From positions 1 through 64,000 of the forward strand of contig BMVA01000003.1 of the NCBI GenBank assembly GCA_014650475.1: a DNA stretch of 64,000 nucleotides, written 5' to 3'. Made by a program: the position numbers and the translations under genes. Positions 25,192-35,888 of the stretch are shown here, one piece after another. This DNA is from Streptomyces albogriseolus. GTDB taxonomy: Bacteria > Actinomycetota > Actinomycetes > Streptomycetales > Streptomycetaceae. The first letter of the stretch is position 1, and every line of letters begins with the position of its first letter. Under the pieces are notes generated by a model. It was given only the letters and a program-made list of their open reading frames with translations. It made no database searches and was not told where the DNA came from.

Positions 25192-25351
25192 GACACGGCT
25201 CACAGCGGGAACCGCCGGCGGGCCCGCGGACGATGAAGGGGTGAACCCGTCGCGCGGCCGGTGCGTCCCGTGGGGTGGGCACAGACGAGAAGACCCGGCG
25301 GGTGCGGGGGCACACCCGGTCCGGGACCACACGAGAACTGAGAGCAGCGGG

Positions 25352-26050
25352 ATGGCAGAGCAGACCCATGTCCTGTTCGTCGAGGACGACGACGTCATCC
25401 GTGAGGCCACCCAGCTCACGCTGGAGCGGGACGGCTTCGCGGTCACCGCGAAGCCCGACGGGCTGTCGGGTCTGGAGGCGTTCCGCGCCGACCGGCCGGA
25501 CATCGCGCTCCTCGACGTCATGGTGCCCGGTCTCGACGGCGTCAGCCTGTGCCGGCGGATACGGGACGAGTCGACCGTGCCGGTGATCATGCTGTCGGCG
25601 CGGGCCGACGCCATCGACGTGGTGCTGGGCCTGGAGGCGGGCGCCGACGACTACGTGACCAAGCCGTTCGACGGCGCCGTCCTGGTCGCCCGGATCCGCG
25701 CGGTGCTGCGCCGCTTCGAGCGGGCGGGCGGCGCGGGCGCGGGGCAGGACGACGCGGACCACGGGCCCGTGCTGGCCTTCGGGGAGCTGGAGATCGACAC
25801 CGAGGGCATGGAGGTGCGCAAGGCCGGCCGGCCGGTCGCGCTCACCCCGACCGAGATGCGTCTGCTGCTGGAGTTCTCCGCGGCGCCGGGCACCGTCCTC
25901 ACCCGCGACAAACTGCTGGAGCGGGTCTGGGAGTACGGCTGGGGCGGGGACACCCGGGTGGTCGACGTCCATGTGCAGCGGCTGCGCGCCAAGATCGGCC
26001 AGGACCGGATCGAGACGGTCCGCGGCTTCGGCTACAAGCTGAAGGCCTGA
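25352..26050 (+). CDS. cseB: Response regulator CseB
   Basis: A 232-residue OmpR/PhoB-type regulator that activates the sigE promoter. The receiver has EDDD at about 10-13, phospho-acceptor Asp in IALLDVMVPGLDG, and Lys in DDYVTKPFD. The winged helix covers LAFGELEIDTEGMEVRKAGRPVALTPTEMRLLLEF to RLRAKIGQDRIETVRGFGYKL. The ATG at 25352 follows GAGAGCAGCGGG and gives the normal receiver start. There are 160 bases between cseA and cseB, enough for a secondary promoter, but none is obvious. Confidence 0.96.
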   Translation: MAEQTHVLFVEDDDVIREATQLTLERDGFAVTAKPDGLSGLEAFRADRPDIALLDVMVPGLDGVSLCRRIRDESTVPVIMLSARADAIDVVLGLEAGADDYVTKPFDGAVLVARIRAVLRRFERAGGAGAGQDDADHGPVLAFGELEIDTEGMEVRKAGRPVALTPTEMRLLLEFSAAPGTVLTRDKLLERVWEYGWGGDTRVVDVHVQRLRAKIGQDRIETVRGFGYKLKA

Positions 26051-26058
26051 GCGGGCGG

Positions 26059-27402
26059 ATGCGCGGACACTTCCGGCGCCTGGTGACGGCGTTCGTACGG
26101 CGGGCCGGCATCGGCGCGGGCCTGAGATGGAAGCTCAGCGCGGCCATCGCGCTGGTCGGCGCGCTGGTGGCGGTCGCGCTCAGTCTGGTCGTGCACAACG
26201 CGGCCCGGGTGTCGATGCTGGACAACGCGCGCGACCTGGCCGACGAGCGCATCATGATCGCCCAGCGCAACTACGAGCTGTCCGGGCGGCTGAACTTCCC
26301 CAACACGAAGATCGACGACCCGCAGCTGCCCGCGGAGCTGCGCGCCAAGGTCGAGGAGGGCCGCCGCGCCACCTACGTCGCCGACCGGGGCGGCGCGCCG
26401 GACATCTGGGCGGCGGTGCCGCTGAAGAACGGGCACGTGATGTCGCTGCACTCCGGCTTCACCGACCGCAGCTCGGACATCCTCAAGGACCTCGACCAGG
26501 CCCTGTGGATCGGTTCCCTCGCGACCGTGCTCGGCGGCTGCGCGCTCGGCGTGCTGATCGGCGGGCACCTGTCACGGCGGCTGCGCAAGGCGGCCACGGC
26601 GGCCAACCGGGTCGCGGGGGGCGAGACGGACGTACGGGTGCGGGAGGCCATCGGCGGGGTGATGCGGGACGAGACCGACGACCTGGCCAGCGCGGTGGAC
26701 GCCATGGCGGACGCGCTGCGGCAGCGGCTGGAGGCCGAGCGCCGGGTGACCGCCGACATCGCCCACGAACTGCGCACCCCGGTGACCGGCCTGCTCACCG
26801 CGGCGGAGCTGCTGCCCCCGGGCCGGCCCACGGAGCTGGTGCAGGACCGGGCCCGGGCGATGCGCACCCTCGTCGAGGACGTCCTCGAGGTCGCCCGGCT
26901 CGACAGCGCCTCCGAACGGGCCGAACTGCAGGACATCCTGCTCGGCGAGTTCGTCGCCCGCCGGGTCGCGGCGAAGGACCCCGCCGTGATCGTGCGGGTG
27001 ACGCACGAGTCGGAGGTCACCACCGACCCGCGGCGCCTGGAACGGGTGCTGTTCAACCTGCTCGCCAACGCGGCCCGGCACGGGGCCCCGCCCATCGAGG
27101 TCACCGTGGAGGGCCGGGTGGTCCGGGTCCGCGACCACGGGCCCGGCTTCCCGGAGGACCTGCTCGCCGAGGGACCGAGCCGCTTCCGCACCGGCAGCGC
27201 GGACCGGGCGGGCCGGGGTCACGGCCTGGGCCTCACCATCGCGGCCGGCCAGGCCCGCGTGCTGGGCGCCCGGCTCACCTTCCGCAACGTCCGCCCGGCG
27301 GGCGCACCGGACGACACGCCTCCCGAGGGCGCCGCCGCCGTCCTGTGGCTGCCGGAACACGCCCCGACGAACACGGGGAGCTATCCGGTGCTGGGGCAGT
27401 GA
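26059..27402 (+). CDS. cseC: Sensor histidine kinase CseC
   Basis: A 447-residue membrane kinase that detects envelope damage and phosphorylates CseB. Two membrane helices (about 25-47 and 150-172) flank an external domain of about 100 residues. A HAMP segment, the phospho-acceptor VTADIAHELRTPVTG, the N-box NLLANAARHGAPP and the G-boxes DHGPGFP and GHGLGLTIA follow. It starts eight bases after cseB, with GAGCGGGCGG upstream, and is closed by the terminator hairpin at 27405-27438. Confidence 0.95.
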   Translation: MRGHFRRLVTAFVRRAGIGAGLRWKLSAAIALVGALVAVALSLVVHNAARVSMLDNARDLADERIMIAQRNYELSGRLNFPNTKIDDPQLPAELRAKVEEGRRATYVADRGGAPDIWAAVPLKNGHVMSLHSGFTDRSSDILKDLDQALWIGSLATVLGGCALGVLIGGHLSRRLRKAATAANRVAGGETDVRVREAIGGVMRDETDDLASAVDAMADALRQRLEAERRVTADIAHELRTPVTGLLTAAELLPPGRPTELVQDRARAMRTLVEDVLEVARLDSASERAELQDILLGEFVARRVAAKDPAVIVRVTHESEVTTDPRRLERVLFNLLANAARHGAPPIEVTVEGRVVRVRDHGPGFPEDLLAEGPSRFRTGSADRAGRGHGLGLTIAAGQARVLGARLTFRNVRPAGAPDDTPPEGAAAVLWLPEHAPTNTGSYPVLGQ

Positions 27403-27404
27403 GC

Positions 27405-27438
27405 GGGCTTCCGGGGCACGTCACCGCCCCGGAAGCCC
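27405..27438 (+). terminator. Bidirectional terminator between cseC and the MFS gene
   Basis: A perfect 13-bp stem, GGGCTTCCGGGGC (27405-27417) with GCCCCGGAAGCCC (27426-27438), and an 8-base loop, filling the gap between two convergent genes. Confidence 0.85.
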
Positions 27439-27446
27439 CGTGACCC

Positions 27447-29015
27447 TCAGACCGTCTCGGGCGCCGGCGCGGGGGCGTCCTCCCGCTGCGGGCCCGCGCC
27501 CTTCAGCGGGACCTCCTTGACGAAGACCGCCGCCGCCAGCGACAGCACGGCGACGGCCGCGCCCAGCAGGAACGCCCCGTGCGTGCCCGAGGAGACCGCG
27601 TGCTGGTACGCCTCGCGGGCCGCCTCCGGGAGCTTCGCCAGGCTCGCCGCGTCGAGCTGGGCGGACTGCTCGGTCACCTTGGAGCCCAGCGCGCCCGCCC
27701 GTTCCGCCATGACGTCCTGGACGCGGTGGTTGAACAGCGCGCCCATGACCGCGACGCCGAAGGACGAGCCGAGGGTGCGGAACAGGGTGGTCGTGGAGGA
27801 CGCCACGCCCATGTCCTTCAGCTCCACGCTGTTCTGCGCGACCAGCATGGTGATCTGCATCAGGCAGCCCATGCCGAGGCCGACCACGGCCATGAAGACG
27901 CCTGAGGTGAGGCGGGAGGTCCCGGTGTCCATCGTGGACAGCAGATACAGCCCGAGGACCAGCAGGGCGCTGCCGACCACCGGGAAGACCTTGTAGCGGC
28001 CGGTGTTCGTGGTCACCCGGCCCGCGACCATCGAGGTGACCAGCATCGCGCCGAGCATCGGCAGGAGCAGCAGGCCGGAGTTGGTGGCCGAGGCGCCCTG
28101 CACGGACTGCTGGTACAGCGGCAGGAAGAGCGTCGCGCCGAACATCACGAAGCCCACGATGAAGCCGATGACGGACATCAGCGTGAAGTTGAGGCTGCGG
28201 AAGATGTGCAGCGGCACCACCGGCTCGGCGGCCCGGGTCTGCCAGAACACGAAGCCGACCAGGGACGCGACGCCGAGGGCGATCAGCTCCATGATCCGCG
28301 TGGAGGTCCAGGCGTACTCGGTGCCGCCCCAGGTGGTGACCAGGACGATCGCGGTGATGCCGACGGTCAGCAGCGCCACCCCGAGATAGTCGATGCCCGC
28401 CTGCGACCGCTTCCTCGGCAGGTGCAGCACCGCGCCGACCGCGGCCAGGGCGACCACGCCGAGCGGCAGGTTGATGTAGAAGGCCCAGCGCCAGCCCCAG
28501 TTGTCGGTGATGGTGCCGCCGACCAGCGGCCCGCCGATCATCGCCAGGGCCATCACGGCGGCCATCATGCCCTGGTACTTCCCGCGCTCCCGGGGCGGGA
28601 TGAGGTCGCCGATGATCGCCATGACGCCGACCATCAGACCGCCCGCGCCGAGACCCTGCACCGCGCGGAAGGCGATGAGCTGCCCCATGTCCTGCGCCAT
28701 GCCGCTGAGCGCGGAGCCGATCAGGAAGATCACGATGGAGGCGATGAACGAGCCCTTGCGCCCGTACATGTCGCCGACCTTGCCCCACACCGGGGTGGAG
28801 GCCGCGGTGGCCAGCGTGTACGCCGTGACCACCCAGGAGAGGTGCTCCAGGCCGCCCAGCTCGCCCACGATCGTCGGCATCGCGGTGCCGATGATCATGT
28901 TGTCGAGCATCGCGAGCATCATCGCGATCATGAGGGCGAGCAGCACCACCCGCACGCTTCGCGGCTGTTCCGCGCCGTCCGTCGGTGCGGCCCCCGCCGC
29001 CACTGTGTCCGTCAT
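27447..29015 (-). CDS. DHA2-family MFS multidrug exporter (EmrB/QacA type)
   Basis: A 522-residue proton-driven exporter with 14 predicted membrane helices. Hallmarks are MLDNMIIGTAMPTIVGELGG (motif D1), the motif A loop GKVGDMYGRKG between helices 2 and 3, and the motif C region AFRAVQGLGAGGLMVGVMAIIGDLIPPRERGKYQG. The substrate is unknown; homologues export antibiotics and dyes. The ATG at 29015 is preceded by GGGGGAGTGGGATCC. It is divergent from a TetR gene and shares with it a 24-bp-arm inverted repeat, so repression by that TetR protein is likely. Confidence 0.93.
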   Translation of the reverse strand: MTDTVAAGAAPTDGAEQPRSVRVVLLALMIAMMLAMLDNMIIGTAMPTIVGELGGLEHLSWVVTAYTLATAASTPVWGKVGDMYGRKGSFIASIVIFLIGSALSGMAQDMGQLIAFRAVQGLGAGGLMVGVMAIIGDLIPPRERGKYQGMMAAVMALAMIGGPLVGGTITDNWGWRWAFYINLPLGVVALAAVGAVLHLPRKRSQAGIDYLGVALLTVGITAIVLVTTWGGTEYAWTSTRIMELIALGVASLVGFVFWQTRAAEPVVPLHIFRSLNFTLMSVIGFIVGFVMFGATLFLPLYQQSVQGASATNSGLLLLPMLGAMLVTSMVAGRVTTNTGRYKVFPVVGSALLVLGLYLLSTMDTGTSRLTSGVFMAVVGLGMGCLMQITMLVAQNSVELKDMGVASSTTTLFRTLGSSFGVAVMGALFNHRVQDVMAERAGALGSKVTEQSAQLDAASLAKLPEAAREAYQHAVSSGTHGAFLLGAAVAVLSLAAAVFVKEVPLKGAGPQREDAPAPAPETV

Positions 29016-29053
29016 GGATCCCACTCCCCCGGCCACCCTCGGTGGCCCGCTTT

Positions 29054-29124
29054 ACTTACTTGCCGCCCGGCTAGTTGACTACGACGGGAAGCTAGTCGCG
29101 CAACTAGCCGGGCGTCAAGTAAGT
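29054..29124. promoter_or_regulatory. Operator-like inverted repeat between the MFS and TetR genes
   Basis: Two 24-bp arms, 29054-29077 and 29101-29124, are reverse complements except for one base, with a 23-base centre. The inner part carries further CTAGT/ACTAG palindromes (29091-29107). On the minus strand TTGACG (within the right arm) and TAGCTT about 18 bases on could be the MFS promoter, placing it inside the operator. Confidence 0.85.
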
Positions 29125-29151
29125 TTTCGTCAAGAGGGTCCGAGGGGAAAG

Positions 29152-29748
29152 ATGGGCGGCACCATGGACGGCACCAAGCAGCGGCGCCGCGGGGACACCC
29201 GCCAGCGCATCCAGGACGTGGCGCTCGGACTCTTCGCCGAGCAGGGCTACGAGAAGACCTCGCTGCGCGAGATCGCCGAGCGGCTGGACGTCACCAAGGC
29301 GGCGCTCTACTACCACTTCAAGACCAAGGAAGAGATCCTCGTCTCCATCTTCGAGGACCTCTCCCGGCCGATCGAGGAACTGATCGAGTGGGGGCGCCGG
29401 CAGCCGCACTCGCTGGAGACCAAGCAGGAGATCATCCGCCGCTACAGCGCGGCGCTGATGGAGGCCGCCCCGCTCTTCCGCTTCATGCAGGAGAACCAGG
29501 CGACGATCCGCGAGCTGCGCATCGGCGACATGTTCAAGACGAAGATGCTCGGGCTGCGGGACATCCTCATCGACCCCGACGCCGACCTGGTCGACCAGGT
29601 GCGCTGCGTCAGCGCCCTGTTCACCCTGCACGCCGGGATGCACGTCCTCCAGGAAGTCGAGAGCGACCCCGGGAAGCGGCGCGAAGCCGTTCTCGAGGTC
29701 GCCATCGATCTGATCACCCAGGCCCACCGGCGCTCCGCCGGGGACTAG
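29152..29748 (+). CDS. TetR-family regulator, probable repressor of the divergent MFS exporter
   Basis: A 198-residue regulator with a canonical helix-turn-helix: RQRIQDVALGLFAEQGYEKTSLREIAERLDVTKAALYYHFKTKEEIL (about 16-62). The C-terminal helices form the ligand and dimer domain. The ATG at 29152 has GAGGGG four bases upstream; a second in-frame ATG at 29164 is possible. The divergent layout with an efflux pump and a shared large inverted repeat is the classical arrangement of drug-responsive TetR repressors. Confidence 0.93.
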   Translation: MGGTMDGTKQRRRGDTRQRIQDVALGLFAEQGYEKTSLREIAERLDVTKAALYYHFKTKEEILVSIFEDLSRPIEELIEWGRRQPHSLETKQEIIRRYSAALMEAAPLFRFMQENQATIRELRIGDMFKTKMLGLRDILIDPDADLVDQVRCVSALFTLHAGMHVLQEVESDPGKRREAVLEVAIDLITQAHRRSAGD

Positions 29749-29772
29749 GCGCTCCGGCCCGCTCCCCGCGGG

Positions 29773-30510
29773 TCAGACCGTCACGCCCTTGCCGCGCAGG
29801 AACTTCACCGGGTCCACGGCGGAGCCGTAGTTCGGGGTGCTGCGGATCTCGAAGTGCAGGTGGGGACCGCTGGAGTTGCCGGTGTTGCCGGACAGGGCGA
29901 TCTTCTGGCCGGTCTTGACGACCTGGCCGACCTTCACGTTGACGGACGACAGGTGGGCGTACTGGGAGTACGTCTTGTTCCCGTGCTTGATCACGACGGC
30001 GTTGCCGTACGCCGGGCCGTCGCCGGCGCCGTTGCCGCCGGCCTTCACGACCGTGCCGCCGTGGGCGGCGACGACCGGGGTGCCGGTCGGGACGGCGTAG
30101 TCCTGGCCGGAGTGCTTGTGCGCCCACATGCCGCCGTTCTGCGCGAAGCTCGCCGACAGCTTGTAGGACTCCACCGGATCGATCCAGGAGGCGGCCTTCT
30201 TCTTGGCGGCGGCCTTGGCGGCCTTCTTCGCCTGCGCGGCCTTGGCGGCGGCCGCCTTCTTCGCCTCGGCGGCCTTCTGCGCCTTGGCGGCCTGCGCCTC
30301 GACGGCCTTCGCCTGCGCCTCGGCGACCTTGGACTGGGCGGCCGCCTGCGCCTGCACGGCGCCGGCCGCACCGGAGGCGGCCGTGTTGTCGACGGCGACC
30401 GCGACCCCGGCCCCCAGGACGACCGAGGTGCCCAGGCCGGCGGCCAGGACGGCCGCACGGGTACGGGGGGCGGACGTGCGGGGGAAACGGGACGTGACGC
30501 GCTCGAACAT
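29773..30510 (-). CDS. Secreted M23-family peptidase
   Basis: A 245-residue cell-wall endopeptidase of the LytM type. A signal peptide (RTRAAVLAAGLGTSVVLGAGVAVA) is followed by an Ala/Lys-rich coiled region (about 45-115), then the peptidase domain with the zinc ligands HSGQD and HLHFE. It presumably cuts peptidoglycan cross-bridges during growth or spore germination. The ATG at 30510 follows ATGAGG at good spacing. The 5' untranslated region holds a strong hairpin but not the c-di-AMP riboswitch known from some Streptomyces wall-lytic genes. Confidence 0.92.
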   Translation of the reverse strand: MFERVTSRFPRTSAPRTRAAVLAAGLGTSVVLGAGVAVAVDNTAASGAAGAVQAQAAAQSKVAEAQAKAVEAQAAKAQKAAEAKKAAAAKAAQAKKAAKAAAKKKAASWIDPVESYKLSASFAQNGGMWAHKHSGQDYAVPTGTPVVAAHGGTVVKAGGNGAGDGPAYGNAVVIKHGNKTYSQYAHLSSVNVKVGQVVKTGQKIALSGNTGNSSGPHLHFEIRSTPNYGSAVDPVKFLRGKGVTV

Positions 30511-30950
30511 CGAAACCTCATGGGGGAGGGGACAGAGGAGAACCACCGGCTCGCGGGACCCGCGGCGCGGTGGCCATTCAGTGGTAACCCTTTCGCCCGA
30601 AAAGCCGCAAAGGTGTGACCTACGACCGGAATTCGTAGGTAACGACTGAGATGAACACCCTCTGAGACCCGGCTCACAAGGGCCGAAAGCCCCATTTCAA
30701 GCCGTTCGCTCGCGCTATCGCCCGGAATGTCCTATGCGGTTTCGACGTCTCTCTACTATTCCGGGCCGTACGTGACGCAGCTCCTGTGCGGCACATCACC
30801 GGCGGAGTGAAAAAGCGGGCGCAGAAATGTGGCGCAGGCCTCTGGTCGCCTACCGCCCGGTAACCCTACGGTTCACCTCGCGTCACCCTCGCACACGAGC
30901 ATGCACACGACATGTTGGCAGCGTCACGGACGTGAGAGGACCCCCACGAC
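30511..30950. promoter_or_regulatory. Divergent regulatory region of the M23 peptidase and HAD phosphatase genes
   Basis: These 440 bases contain no supported gene. A perfect 8-bp hairpin, ACCTACGA (30618-30625) with TCGTAGGT (30633-30640), lies in the leader of the peptidase gene. A relatively AT-rich patch at about 30720-30770 could hold the minus-strand promoter. A GAGAGGA at about 30934 is the ribosome-binding site of the phosphatase gene. Confidence 0.6.
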
Positions 30951-31607
30951 ATGAGAAGCCGACGCCCCTGGCTGCGCCGCGTATCGGTGACCGCCGTCTC
31001 CGCGACCGCCCTGGTGGCCCTCGCCGCACCGGCCGAGGCCACGCCCGCCGCCGCGGCGCCCACGACGGCCACCGCCGCCCTCCCGGCCACCGCCCCGGCC
31101 GCCCTCGCGGCGGACGTCGATTACGACACCTGGCAGCGCGACTGCCGGGCCGTCATGGACCAGGCCCTGCCCTATGTGAAGCAGCGCATCGCCGACGCCC
31201 GGCCGGGCGAGAAGCAGGCGATCGTCCTCGACATCGACAACACCGCCCTGGAGACCGACTTCGGCTTCAGCTTCCCGCAGCCCGCCAACAAGCCGGTCCT
31301 GGAGGTCGCCCGGTACGCCGAGCAACGCGGCGTGGACCTGTTCTTCGTCACCGCCCGCCCCGGCATCATCCACGCGCCCACCGAGTGGAACCTCGACCAC
31401 GCCGGCTACGAGTCCTCCGGCCTGTACGTCCGCGGCTTCCTGGACCTCTTCAAGAACGTCGCCGAGTACAAGACCGCCCAGCGCGTCGACATCGAGCGCA
31501 AGGGCTACACGATCATCGCCAACATCGGCAACAGCGCCACCGACCTCTCCGGCGGCCACGCCGAGCGCACCTTCAAGCTCCCGGACTACGGCGGCCAGCT
31601 GTCCTGA
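30951..31607 (+). CDS. Secreted HAD-superfamily acid phosphatase
   Basis: A 218-residue class III (subfamily IIIB) acid phosphatase. It has a signal peptide with RRVSVTAVSATALVALAAPAEA, an Ala/Thr/Pro-rich stretch, then the catalytic VLDIDNTALETD motif (nucleophile and acid Asp), motif II FFVTARPG, the motif III Lys in YKTAQR and ANIGNSATDLSGGHAERTFKLPDYGG near the end. It would release phosphate from organic esters outside the cell. GAGAGGA lies about nine bases before the ATG. It is closed by a strong terminator. Confidence 0.92.
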   Translation: MRSRRPWLRRVSVTAVSATALVALAAPAEATPAAAAPTTATAALPATAPAALAADVDYDTWQRDCRAVMDQALPYVKQRIADARPGEKQAIVLDIDNTALETDFGFSFPQPANKPVLEVARYAEQRGVDLFFVTARPGIIHAPTEWNLDHAGYESSGLYVRGFLDLFKNVAEYKTAQRVDIERKGYTIIANIGNSATDLSGGHAERTFKLPDYGGQLS

Positions 31608-31640
31608 CCGCCCCCGGGGGAGCAGACCCCGGGCACACGA

Positions 31641-31675
31641 AAAGGGCCGGCACCCTCGCGGGTGCCGGCCCCTTT
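31641..31675. terminator. Bidirectional terminator between the HAD phosphatase gene and clpC
   Basis: A 10-bp core stem GGCCGGCACC (31645-31654) with GGTGCCGGCC (31661-31670), flanked by AAAGG and CCTTT runs that extend it and give a T-run on both strands. Confidence 0.9.
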
Positions 31676-31697
31676 CACAGGCCGTGAGGCAGGGCGC

Positions 31698-34223
<2,526 letters not shown>

Positions 34224-34654
34224 CGTTAATCGCTCCTCAGAGCGGTCAGGCAGTGGGGGGAACTTCCCCTCCCTGTCCTTCCGCAGCTTAGTCCCGCAAG
34301 CGGGGACCGCTCATTCCAACTGCCGACACCGTCGATGGCCTCCTGACCCCGCTCACGCCGACATCTGCTCCAACCCGATGGTGCGAGACGATGTTCCCGC
34401 AGGCCAGGCAGTTACCCCCATCGCCAGTACGCCCGTGGCGAACGGGAGCCGTCCCGTCCTGCGTGTCGCCCCCTCCCACTAGGGATGTCTTACCCGCTGC
34501 GACTGACCGTCCATGCCGAGTGCACGGGTTCCCTCCGCTACGGGCGAACAACCTTGCGCCCCGCTTCACCCCCGAGCGCCCCCTTGTTCGACACCGTGCG
34601 CATACGTTCAGACACCCAGCGTAACCCGAGGGCCCGTCGGCCGTTGCCCCGGGC
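34224..34654 (-). promoter_or_regulatory. clpC upstream region with two ClgR-box matches
   Basis: Read on the minus strand, GTTCGC-N5-GCG occurs at 34536-34549 and again at 34430-34443, about 106 bases apart and both upstream of clpC. This is the pattern I recall for ClgR, the activator of clp genes in Streptomyces. TGAGGAGCG just before the ATG is the ribosome-binding site. No other gene is supported in this 431-base gap. Confidence 0.65.
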
Positions 34655-35362
34655 ATGGCCGGTATCCGCTCCGCCGCCCTCCCGTCGCCCCGCCGGCCGG
34701 ACCCGCCCGCCCGCGAGGGAGACGAAGGGCGTCACGGCGACCTGACGCGCCTCTGGTACGAGAACGTCCTGGGATGGCCCACGGTGCCCGGTGTTCCCCC
34801 GCGACTGGTGGTGGGCGTGCGCTTCGACGTCCTGGACGTGCCCGCGGAGGCGGGTGGCGCGGCGCTGGAGCGGCTGGGCGGGGCCGCGAGGGGCTTCCCG
34901 GTGGCACTCCAGGAGGACCGGATGCGGCTGCTGATCGCCGTCGGCGGCGCCGACGAGCTGCCGGGCCTGCTGGAGTGGCTGGAGTGGGGCGGGCTGGGCC
35001 TCGACCTGCGGGCGCTCGGCGAGGGCCGCCTGATGGACGCCCCCGCCCCGTGGACCGCCGGGGCCGGGCCGGACGCACCGCGCGGGCACCCGGCCGCGGG
35101 GCGTCCCGGCGACGGGCGCCCGGACAGTCCGCAGGGGGCCGCCGTTTGGCTGCGGCCCCCCGAGCCGGGTCGTGAGGCGGAGGCCTCGCTGCCGACGTTG
35201 TCGGCGATGGGCACGAGGAGCCCGCGAGGGGTCGGTGACGGCCCCCCGGACCTCGTGCGGCTGGTGAACACCGTGGCGACGCAGGTCCACCGCGTACGCC
35301 TGCGGCGCTCCGGTGCGGGCGCCGCCGTGCACGGCGTGGGTCAGCCGTTGGCCTTCTCGTAG
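34655..35362 (+). CDS. Hypothetical protein related to Streptomyces primase/polymerase-like accessory proteins
   Basis: A 235-residue protein with a Pro/Arg-rich start. Its core (LTRLWYENVLGWPTVPGVPP, VGVRFDVLDVPAEAGGAALERLG, RMRLLIAVGGADELPGLLEWLEWGGLGLDLRAL) resembles the conserved region of Streptomyces proteins annotated as bifunctional primase/polymerase-like. The archaeal-type primase catalytic motif is not visible, so catalysis is doubtful. The C-terminal half is low complexity. Its 3' end overlaps the end of lsr2 by 22 bases on the opposite strand. The start codon is uncertain. Confidence 0.65.
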   Translation: MAGIRSAALPSPRRPDPPAREGDEGRHGDLTRLWYENVLGWPTVPGVPPRLVVGVRFDVLDVPAEAGGAALERLGGAARGFPVALQEDRMRLLIAVGGADELPGLLEWLEWGGLGLDLRALGEGRLMDAPAPWTAGAGPDAPRGHPAAGRPGDGRPDSPQGAAVWLRPPEPGREAEASLPTLSAMGTRSPRGVGDGPPDLVRLVNTVATQVHRVRLRRSGAGAAVHGVGQPLAFS

Positions 35363-35676
35363 GCCTCGCGGATGGACGCGGGGACGCGGCCGCGGTCGTT
35401 CACCTCGTAGCCGTTCTCCTTGGCCCAGGCGCGGATGGCCGCGGTGTCCTGGCTGCCGCCCGCGGAGGAACGCGTCTTTCCGCGCCCGCCCGAAGCGCGG
35501 CCCCCGGTGCGACGACCGCCCTTCACGTAAGGGTCGAGAAGGCCGCGGAGCTTCTCCGCGTTGGCGGTGGTGAGATCGATCTCGTAGGTCTTGCCGTCCA
35601 ACGCGAACGTCACGGTCTCGTCCGCCTCGCCGCCGTCGAGGTCGTCGACAAGAAGGACCTGAACCTTCTGTGCCAC
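35341..35676 (-). CDS. lsr2: Nucleoid-associated protein Lsr2
   Basis: A 111-residue H-NS-like xenogeneic silencer. The N-terminal oligomerisation domain is AQKVQVLLVDDLDGGEADETVTFALDGKTYEIDL. After a basic Gly/Arg linker, the DNA-binding domain has IRAWAKENGYEVNDRGRVPASIREAYEKA, with the RGR minor-groove hook. The start is the GTG at 35676, with AAAGGAAA upstream. Lsr2 silences AT-rich and horizontally acquired genes, including many secondary-metabolite clusters. The promoter is itself AT-rich and carries a duplicated octamer. Confidence 0.96.
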   Translation of the reverse strand: MAQKVQVLLVDDLDGGEADETVTFALDGKTYEIDLTTANAEKLRGLLDPYVKGGRRTGGRASGGRGKTRSSAGGSQDTAAIRAWAKENGYEVNDRGRVPASIREAYEKANG

Positions 35677-35742
35677 CGGATTTCCTTTCATCGATAACTT
35701 GAGGGCCGGGGTGAGCCGGCGTCCGCCGTATCGCCGCCCCTT

Positions 35743-35771
35743 GTTATATGCAGTACTGCAGTACCTCGGAA
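35743..35771 (-). promoter_or_regulatory. lsr2 promoter with duplicated TGCAGTAC octamer
   Basis: On the minus strand TATAAC (35743-35748) is a good -10 box with TTCCGA 17 bases upstream. The spacer is almost filled by two copies of TGCAGTAC (plus strand 35749-35756 and 35757-35764), which creates the perfect palindrome GTACTGCAGTAC (35753-35764). The position between the two promoter boxes suggests an operator. Confidence 0.65.
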
Positions 35772-35888
35772 AGCAAACCGCTTTTGCCGTAAAAACACAA
35801 ACCCCCGGCAGAGGACAGGGGCCCGCGCACACCCCGGAAACATGCGCGTTTCGGACATAGGGCACCCGCATAGTTGCCCTGGCACAGA

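Noticed and set aside
26127..27443. Plus-strand frame overlapping cseC
   Set aside because: A Gly/Arg/Pro-rich shadow; cseC has full kinase motifs in its own frame.
30511..30700. c-di-AMP (ydaO-type) riboswitch upstream of the M23 peptidase
   Set aside because: The conserved GGGTGAATC-type blocks of that riboswitch were not found; only a simple 8-bp hairpin is present.
30868..30890. PhoP (PHO-box) direct repeats upstream of the HAD acid phosphatase
   Set aside because: GTTCACC and GTCACC occur, but they are spaced 10 rather than 11 bases and the second unit is degenerate.
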